Shown here one piece after another: positions 1 through 5,481 of a stretch of 10,807 nt of DNA. The stretch's first letter is position 1. Each line of letters starts with the position of its first letter. The notes beneath the pieces are model-generated. The model did not search any database. It had not been told where the DNA came from and saw only the letters and a program-made list of their open reading frames with translations. The position numbers and the translations under genes are program-made. The DNA is from an uncultured bacterium (GTDB lineage Bacteria > Planctomycetota > DG-23 > SLPQ01): assembly GCA_937863625.1 (NCBI GenBank), contig CALMGO010000507.1:1-10807 (forward strand), in the 5' to 3' direction.

Positions 1-122
1 GTCGGGACGCTCCCCCATGCTCCGATTTCAAACGCCGCAAATCCCGCCGCCGCCCCCTGGCGGATCGTCTCTTCGATGGTCGGACGGTCCTTGCCCACCC
101 ACGCTGTCGATAGCGCTATCAA
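1..122 (-). CDS. Partial TIM-barrel protein, sugar-phosphate isomerase/epimerase-like (N-terminal 40 aa)
   Basis: Only the first 40 codons are in the window; the gene continues past base 1. Reading starts at TTG (122-120), which shares two bases with the TGA stop of the glycerate kinase gene, giving a TTGA junction. A GGAGG (plus-strand CCTCC, 132-136) lies 9 nt upstream of the TTG, which supports this start. The peptide begins MIALSTAWVGKDRPTIEETI, and a Gly-Phe-Ala-Ala-Phe-Glu-Ile-Gly stretch follows at residues 27-34. A first strand, then a helix of the form 'tIeETIrqaaaaGF', then a second strand ending in Glu is how xylose-isomerase-like (AP endonuclease 2 family) barrels open. The family isomerises or epimerises sugars or their phosphates, or cuts abasic DNA. 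The overlap implies translational coupling to the kinase, so a sugar-acid role is plausible. The family call is inferred from a short fragment. Confidence 0.66.
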   Translation of the reverse strand, partial: MIALSTAWVGKDRPTIEETIRQGAAAGFAAFEIGAWGSVP

Positions 123-1273
123 AGTGCCCCGCCTCCGGCGGACATTCCCGCTGTAAACGCCCGTACTGCCTGCTCGCCCGCCCACTCAAGAAGCGCCGCA
201 GCATCTCTCATCATATCCGCCTGCTCCGCAGGCCCTCTCGCTATGGAGAATATCGCGCTTACCCCGCCGTCGAGCATTCTCTCTGCGCCTTCGCCCACGT
301 GCCCCGCAAGGACGATGCACGCTGCGCCCGCCCGTGCGGCCCTCATGGCGACGCCGGAGACAGCCTTGCCGCTGGCCGACTGCCCGTCGATGCTTCCCTC
401 GCCCGTGATGACAAGGTCCGCGCCTGCCGCCTTCTCGTCAAAGTCTATCGCGTCGAGCACGATGTCTATCCCGCTTGCCATCTTCGCGGCGAGAAATGCC
501 GCAAGCCCCGCGCCGAGTCCGCCCGCTGCGCCCGCCGCGGCAAGCGTCCCAACGTCCATGCCGATGTCACGTTTTATAACCGCGGCGAGATTCGAGAGCC
601 CCTCGTCGAGTTCCCTGACCATCTCAGGTGTAGCCCCCTTCTGCGGGCCGTAGACTGCCGCCGCGCCAGACGGCCCTGTAAGGGGATTGGTCACGTCCGC
701 CGCCACCGTAAAGCGCATGGTTTTCGCGCGTTTGTCGATGCCGCTCATGTCGATGCGACGGATGCGCTTTAGAATCGCGCCGCCGCCTGTAAGTTCGCGC
801 CCATCCTCGTCGAGAAACTTCACCCCCAGCGCGCGCGCCATCCCGGCGCCGCCGTCGACCGTCGCGCTACCCCCGATTCCCACGATTGCGTCGGTTGCGC
901 CGCGGGAGGCCGCGTCCAGTATGAGTTGCCCCGTTCCGTATGTAGTCGCGGCCATAGGGTCTCTCTCGTCCGGCGGCACAAGAGTCAGCCCCGAAGCAGC
1001 CGCCATCTCGATAACAGCTGTCGCCCCATCGTGTATCATCCCGTAACGCGCCGTGACGTCTCGTCCCAGCGGCCCTTTGGCGCTTATGTCTACGAACGTC
1101 CCGCCCGTCGCCGCGACGAGCGCCTCAACCGTCCCTTCACCTCCGTCAGCCACCGGCGCCTCGATGATGTCCGCCTCTGATGACGCCTGCCGCACGCCGC
1201 GTGCTATCGCCGCGGCCGCGTCTTTCGCGCTGATGCTCCCCTTGAAGGAGTCCGGCGAGATGACGACCTTCAT
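119..1273 (-). CDS. garK: Glycerate 2-kinase (GarK/GlxK family)
   Basis: 384 aa, the usual length for the GarK/GlxK family, which phosphorylates D-glycerate with ATP to 2-phosphoglycerate in the cytoplasm. Family blocks are visible along the whole chain: PDSFKGS (7-13), PVADGGEGT (40-48), GIGGSATVDGGAGMARALG (132-150), a DVTNPLTGPSGAAAVYGPQK block (193-212) and TGEGSIDGQSASGK (290-303). The ATG at 1273-1271 is 3 bases after the mutL stop, and AGAAGG in the last mutL codons serves as its ribosome site, so it is very probably co-transcribed with mutL. The following TTG-started gene overlaps its stop. The chain looks intact. The family assignment is firm. The choice between the names garK and glxK, which differ by pathway (glucarate or glyoxylate), cannot be made here. 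Confidence 0.94.
   Translation of the reverse strand: MKVVISPDSFKGSISAKDAAAAIARGVRQASSEADIIEAPVADGGEGTVEALVAATGGTFVDISAKGPLGRDVTARYGMIHDGATAVIEMAAASGLTLVPPDERDPMAATTYGTGQLILDAASRGATDAIVGIGGSATVDGGAGMARALGVKFLDEDGRELTGGGAILKRIRRIDMSGIDKRAKTMRFTVAADVTNPLTGPSGAAAVYGPQKGATPEMVRELDEGLSNLAAVIKRDIGMDVGTLAAAGAAGGLGAGLAAFLAAKMASGIDIVLDAIDFDEKAAGADLVITGEGSIDGQSASGKAVSGVAMRAARAGAACIVLAGHVGEGAERMLDGGVSAIFSIARGPAEQADMMRDAAALLEWAGEQAVRAFTAGMSAGGGAL
132..136 (-). promoter_or_regulatory. Shine-Dalgarno site for the TTG-started downstream gene
   Basis: The minus strand reads GGAGG here, 9 nt before the TTG at 122. It lies inside the last codons of the glycerate kinase gene and is the main reason for accepting a TTG start. 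Confidence 0.6.
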
Positions 1274-1276
1274 ACG

Positions 1277-3034
1277 CTACCTTCTCTTGAAACGCCGTTC
1301 GAGTTCGTCGAAAGTAAGCACCAGTTTCGTCGGCCTCCCATGGGGGCAGGCGTAGCGGCTTTCGGTATTCTCCGCCTTCGCAAGTAGCGCCTCCAGTTCC
1401 TCCGCTCCGAGCGCGTCCCCGGCCCGCACCGCGGCGTGGCACGCGATGAGTTCCGCCATGGCGGTGAGGGCTTCGTCGATGCTCCGCGACGAGCCGGACG
1501 CCACAAGGTCGCTTATCACGTCGCGCGCAAGCCGGTCGCGCTTCGCATCGGCCAGCGCCGCGGGAAATGAGTTGAAAGCGACCGTATCGTCGCCGAATAT
1601 TTCAGCGTCCATTCCCAGCCGCGCCAGCAGATCGCGGGACCTCTCAACGGCCAGGCGCTCCTCGGGAGTCACCTCCACCACGTCCGGGATGAGAAGCCTC
1701 TGCCCGGCGAGGTTGCCTTCCGCGAGGCGTCTTCGCACGTCCGCGTAGACGATACGTTCATGAAGGGCGTGCTGGTCGATAATCGCTATCCCTTCGTCGG
1801 TTTCCTGCACGATATACGTGCCCTTCACCTGCAGCAGGCTGCCTTGGCCAAGCGGCTCCCCTCCGGCCGTCCGAGCGTCGCCTGTCTGACCCTGCCCCGC
1901 AAACCGCCCGCCGCCCTGGCTCCATCCTTGAGCGCCGTAGTCGCCTGCGGACACCCGCCGGTCATAAAACGCCTCGATACTCCTGTAGATATTCTCCGCG
2001 CGCGGCGAGCCGCCCGCCTCGCCCTCTCTTATTCGCGGCGCGATATCGGCCTTGAGGAGCGCCCCCGAAAGCACGCCTGACACCACGCCCCGCACCTTGC
2101 CGCTGTCGCGAAACCGTATCTCCATCTTGGCCGGGTGGACGTTCACATCCACCTCCTCCGGTGCTATCGTCACGTACACAAACGCCACCGGGTAGCGCCT
2201 CGGCTCCATTATCCCCGAAAACGCCTGCGACACCGCCCCGCTTAATACCCTGTCTCGGACGTACCTGCCGTTTACGTACGTATAGAGTCCGTATGAATTG
2301 GTGCGCGAATAGAACGGCGGAGCGATAAGCGCATACACCGTGAGCCCCTCGTGTCCGCCCTCTGCCTCCAGGAGGTCCTCCGCCATATCCTCGCCGTAAA
2401 ACGCGGCCAGACGCCTGCGCACCGACGAGGCCGCTCCCGCCTCAAAGACGACGCGTTTGCCGTTGGCGAGGCTCATCGCCACATGCGGAAATGAAAGCGC
2501 CATCGCCTGGAGATACCTTGTGATGTGGCCGAGTTCCGTCTCGTCGCGGCTGAGGAATTTCTTCCTCGCCGGAATGCTGAAAAACAAATCCCGCACCTCG
2601 ACGGTCGTTCCGCGTGCGCGTCCGGCGGGTTTTATCTCAAGGTGCGAGGGGGGCTCGATCGTCGCCTCCCATGCGTTCTCGTCATCCGCAGCGCGCGTCA
2701 CCGTACGCACCCTGGCCACAGCAGCGATGCTTGCCAGCGCCTCGCCGCGAAAGCCCATCGTGTTAATTGCAAAGAGGTCGTCGACCGACTTGATCTTGCT
2801 CGTTGCGTGCCTGTGAAATGAAAGCTCCAGGTCCTCGCGAGACATCCCTTCGCCGTCGTCCGCCACGCGTATGAGCGTCTTGCCGCCCTTTTCGAGTTCG
2901 ACGCGAATCGATTGCGCCCCCGCGTCGAGCGCGTTTTCGACGAGTTCCTTCACGACCGACGCAGGCCGCTCGATTACCTCTCCTGCGGCGATCTTCTCGG
3001 CGACATCGGGGGGGAGTATACCTACTTTGGGCAT
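1277..3034 (-). CDS. mutL: DNA mismatch repair protein MutL
   Basis: 585 aa from the ATG at 3034. MutL couples MutS mismatch recognition to strand excision. The N-terminal GHKL ATPase motifs are complete: KELVENALDAGA with Glu30 and Asn34, DDGEGM (59-64), HRHATSKI (74-81) and GFRGEAL (94-100). A Gly/Gln/Ser-rich linker follows, then the C-terminal dimerisation domain with DQHALHE (from 420), ACHAAVR (about 531) and CPHGRP (563-568). The last two match the metal-binding blocks of endonuclease-type MutL. The second Glu expected after DQHA-x2-E-x4 is Ala here. Start choice: the frame is open to an ATG at 3169, but 3034 gives the canonical MPK.-ILPP start, has AGGA 6 nt upstream, and lies just downstream of a promoter. 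An ATG at 3049 is the alternative. It heads an operon with the glycerate kinase gene. Confidence 0.96.
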   Translation of the reverse strand: MPKVGILPPDVAEKIAAGEVIERPASVVKELVENALDAGAQSIRVELEKGGKTLIRVADDGEGMSREDLELSFHRHATSKIKSVDDLFAINTMGFRGEALASIAAVARVRTVTRAADDENAWEATIEPPSHLEIKPAGRARGTTVEVRDLFFSIPARKKFLSRDETELGHITRYLQAMALSFPHVAMSLANGKRVVFEAGAASSVRRRLAAFYGEDMAEDLLEAEGGHEGLTVYALIAPPFYSRTNSYGLYTYVNGRYVRDRVLSGAVSQAFSGIMEPRRYPVAFVYVTIAPEEVDVNVHPAKMEIRFRDSGKVRGVVSGVLSGALLKADIAPRIREGEAGGSPRAENIYRSIEAFYDRRVSAGDYGAQGWSQGGGRFAGQGQTGDARTAGGEPLGQGSLLQVKGTYIVQETDEGIAIIDQHALHERIVYADVRRRLAEGNLAGQRLLIPDVVEVTPEERLAVERSRDLLARLGMDAEIFGDDTVAFNSFPAALADAKRDRLARDVISDLVASGSSRSIDEALTAMAELIACHAAVRAGDALGAEELEALLAKAENTESRYACPHGRPTKLVLTFDELERRFKRR

Positions 3035-3068
3035 CTTGGGTCCTGCCATAAGTTCCAGTGAAAACTGT

Positions 3069-3096
3069 AGTTTAAGGAAATACCGCCGACTGTCAA
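3069..3096 (-). promoter_or_regulatory. Sigma-70-type promoter of the mutL operon
   Basis: On the minus strand a perfect TTGACA (3096-3091) is followed after 16 nt by TAAACT (3074-3069), which matches TATAAT at 4 of 6 positions. The expected transcript start is near 3062. That gives a leader of about 27 nt to the ATG at 3034 and excludes the far-upstream ATG at 3169 for this transcript. Confidence 0.6.
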
Positions 3097-3161
3097 GAAA
3101 CGCGCCGTCGGCCGCCTCCGCGCGTTTTTCGCGCCAGGCGCTACCAATCCGGCGCCCCCGA

Positions 3162-3170
3162 TGATACACT
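3162..3170 (+). promoter_or_regulatory. Candidate extended -10 promoter of the GH42-like gene
   Basis: TGATACACT reads as TGn followed by TACACT, which matches TATAAT at 4 of 6. It lies about 30 nt before the GTG start. No convincing -35 box is present at 17 nt spacing, as expected if an extended -10 is used. An 11-nt symmetrical GCGCC-A-GGCGC lies at 3131-3141 just upstream and could be an operator or chance in such GC-rich DNA. Confidence 0.35.
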
Positions 3171-3188
3171 GTCTTCTCGACGTCAATC

Positions 3189-3194
3189 GGAGGG
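3189..3194 (+). promoter_or_regulatory. Shine-Dalgarno site fixing the GTG start at 3202
   Basis: GGAGGG is placed 7 nt before a GTG codon. It decides the start of the following gene, whose first residues form a signal peptide only from this codon. Confidence 0.65.
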
Positions 3195-3201
3195 CTACCC
3201 T

Positions 3202-5388
3202 GTGGCTTTATGCGAGTTTCGGATTCTCCTCGTGCTTGGCCTGACAGTGCTTCTCGCCTCGGCCGCGTGCGCCGACGAGAACGCGTATCTTTCCTACCTT
3301 AAGAATGCGCCTGAGTTTCAACCCATCCAACACAGCCCCGCTGATATGCCTCCCCGCTGGAATACCTGGATATACATGCCATGGCGCTACCAGTCGTCAA
3401 TAGGCACCGGCGACAAAGGCGGGGAGTTTTGCCGTGATTACGGCTTTAACGGCGGATTTGTCGACCACGGCGAAGGGCCGCTCGACTGGTTCGAGAAATG
3501 GAATCTCCGTTTCTACAACGACCACGCCGCCTCCAAAGGATTCCTCCACCTTCGCGGCGCGCAGGAGGAAAAGAATTTCCGCCAGTTCTTTGGTGACGCG
3601 CAGGCGATCAGGAGCGGCACCGACGGCCCGCAGCCGCTCGACGAAGCGCTCTTCGCCAAACTCTCTCAGATAGTCACCGAGCGCGTGGAGCATCTCAAGG
3701 CAAGCCCCATGCGCGTCGCATACGCCCTCGATGACGAGATTTCCTGGGGGGCGTTCGTTCTCCCGATTGTCTGGCGCATAAACGACGACGACGAGGCCTA
3801 CGCGCGCTGGCTGTCGCTCTACTACGGCAACGACGCGCCCGCTCCCCAGTTTGTCGCGCCGGATTTCATCCTCCCGCAACTTGACCGCAAACTCAAAGAC
3901 ATCGACTTTTCGCCGCTTCTTGACCGGCTCTCATATAACGACAGCGCATGGGCGGTTTTTATCGGCCGGCTCGTTGACTGCGCCAACGCCGCCGACCCCG
4001 ACACGCCGTGCGGCTTTGTCGGCGGCCAGTCCCCCAGTATCTTCGGCGGATATGACTACACCAAACTCTCAAGGAAAATCCAGTTCATCGAGGCGTACGA
4101 CCTCGGCTCGTCGCAGGCGATTATCCGTTCGTTCAATCCGCAAAACTCCATGCCCGTGGTGACGACCCATTTCCATTCCGACACGGCAGGCGTCGGCGCC
4201 GACATCTGGCAATCATGGTACTACTTTGCCCACGGAAACCGCGGCATGATAGGGTGGGTCGAAAACTGGTTCGACGGCGAAACGCCCAGACCGTGGCTGA
4301 AAGAGTACTCTCCCACGCTCAAGGAACTCGGCGCCGTCCAGGGCCCCAAACTCGCCGGCGCGCGCTGGATTCATGACGGCGTCGCCATCTACTACTCGCA
4401 CCCGTCCATCCAGGTCTCCTGGTGCCTTGATATCGAGCCCCACGGCAAAACATGGACCAACCGCCGCGGCGACTTCAAACTCGGCACATCCCATACCGTC
4501 CGAAAGGCATGGGAGAACATCCTCAATGACGCCGGACTTCAGTATAACTTTGTCTCCTACCGAGACGTCGCCGTAAACGGCGTCCCGCCCGAGTACAAAG
4601 TCCTTATCCTTCCCGCATGCTACGCGCTCTCGGACGTCGAGGCCGCGCGTATCAGGGAGTTCGCCGAAAACGGCGGCGCCGTCATAGCCGACTTTGCCTG
4701 CGGGCTCTTCGACCAGCACGGGAAAGGCCGCGACACCGGAGCCCTCGATTCTCTCTTCGGCGTCACCCATTCCGGCGAACTCACCAAGGCAGGCCTTTTC
4801 GGAGGCTCACTCTGGACCGAAAGCGACCAGGACGCAGGATACGGGTTCAAGTCCTATCGCGAACTCCTCGATATCGTCCCCTCCACGCTCAAGGACGGAT
4901 TCGCCGTCGCCGAGAAGGACCTCCCCGTCGGCACCGTAACAAAAGCCGGCAAGGGCACGGCTGTCTACCTCAACCTTTCTCCCCTTCGATATCTGCAATA
5001 CCGGCAGGAGGGGCACGCTGACTCCAGATCGCGCGAGGCGTTTGTCAGCCACATTGCCGCCGCCGGCGTCCGCCCCTGGGTGTCAGTCACCTCAGACGGC
5101 AAACGCCCGCAGAACGCCGAGGTCACCTACTGGTCGAGCGGCGCGCGCACCTATGTCTTTGTCGTCCAGAATATACCCCTCGGCGGCAGCGAGGCCGGTG
5201 GTCCTATGACCGAAGGGCCCGCAGCAGGGGAGATGCCTCTTGATATCGAATTCGCCGCCCCCGTTAAGAACGTCATCAACGAACGGACTGGTGCCGCGCT
5301 CGGCGACGGCGCTAAATTCACGCTGCCGTTTAATACCGTCGAGGCGGTGTTCCTGAGTTTCGAGGGTCCGCCGCCGGAGGGAGTCTGA
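3202..5388 (+). CDS. Exported GH42-like glycoside hydrolase with beta-galactosidase-type trimerisation domain
   Basis: 728 aa from a GTG start behind GGAGGG. Residues 1-24 form a signal peptide with a basic start, hydrophobic core LLVLGLTVLLASA and Ala-Cys-Ala before Asp-Glu, so signal peptidase I cleavage and export are likely. No good lipobox is seen. Residues about 50-380 look like a glycoside-hydrolase TIM barrel. Evidence includes an early aromatic stretch (WNTWIYMPWRY) and YALDDEISWG at 174-183, where Glu179 would be the acid/base. A late GMIGWVENWFDGE segment may supply the nucleophile, but this is uncertain. Residues about 455-510 (YKVLILPACYALSDVEAARI and a GGAVIADF strand) match the glutamine-amidotransferase-like trimerisation domain of GH42 beta-galactosidases. 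The C-terminal part is probably beta-sandwich. The next gene lies 93 bp downstream on the same strand, so an operon is plausible. The substrate is unknown. Confidence 0.8.
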   Translation: MALCEFRILLVLGLTVLLASAACADENAYLSYLKNAPEFQPIQHSPADMPPRWNTWIYMPWRYQSSIGTGDKGGEFCRDYGFNGGFVDHGEGPLDWFEKWNLRFYNDHAASKGFLHLRGAQEEKNFRQFFGDAQAIRSGTDGPQPLDEALFAKLSQIVTERVEHLKASPMRVAYALDDEISWGAFVLPIVWRINDDDEAYARWLSLYYGNDAPAPQFVAPDFILPQLDRKLKDIDFSPLLDRLSYNDSAWAVFIGRLVDCANAADPDTPCGFVGGQSPSIFGGYDYTKLSRKIQFIEAYDLGSSQAIIRSFNPQNSMPVVTTHFHSDTAGVGADIWQSWYYFAHGNRGMIGWVENWFDGETPRPWLKEYSPTLKELGAVQGPKLAGARWIHDGVAIYYSHPSIQVSWCLDIEPHGKTWTNRRGDFKLGTSHTVRKAWENILNDAGLQYNFVSYRDVAVNGVPPEYKVLILPACYALSDVEAARIREFAENGGAVIADFACGLFDQHGKGRDTGALDSLFGVTHSGELTKAGLFGGSLWTESDQDAGYGFKSYRELLDIVPSTLKDGFAVAEKDLPVGTVTKAGKGTAVYLNLSPLRYLQYRQEGHADSRSREAFVSHIAAAGVRPWVSVTSDGKRPQNAEVTYWSSGARTYVFVVQNIPLGGSEAGGPMTEGPAAGEMPLDIEFAAPVKNVINERTGAALGDGAKFTLPFNTVEAVFLSFEGPPPEGV

Positions 5389-5481
5389 CCGGGCGTATGT
5401 GTTTTGCCCGTTCTGTATTACTTGCAGGGGCGCATGGCGTCCGCCCGCGCTTTAGATTGTCTTTGAACAAGGAGATCCGCC

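Noticed and set aside
109..120. Perfect 12-bp palindrome GATAGCGCTATC
   Set aside because: It lies within the first codons of the TTG-started gene. No second copy was noticed, and a single such palindrome is likely chance.
17..772. Long plus-strand open frame of about 250 codons opposite the glycerate kinase gene
   Set aside because: It is antisense to a gene with clear family motifs. Its Arg/Pro/Ala-rich translation is typical of shadow frames in GC-rich DNA.
3035..3169. N-terminal extension of MutL to the ATG at 3169
   Set aside because: The extra 45 residues are unlike any MutL N-terminus, and the promoter found at 3069-3096 lies inside them.
3163..3186. Second minus-strand promoter for mutL (TTGACG ... 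TATCAT)
   Set aside because: The boxes are separated by only 14 nt, too short for a normal sigma-70 promoter. The TTGACA/TAAACT pair downstream is better.
4213..4770. Minus-strand open frame of 185 codons inside the GH42-like gene
   Set aside because: It is another antisense shadow, with no ribosome site or recognisable domain.
5390..5410. Possible terminator CGGGC/GCCCG after the GH42-like gene
   Set aside because: It has a 5-bp stem with an 11-nt loop and no T-run, so it is too weak to separate the two plus-strand genes into different transcripts.
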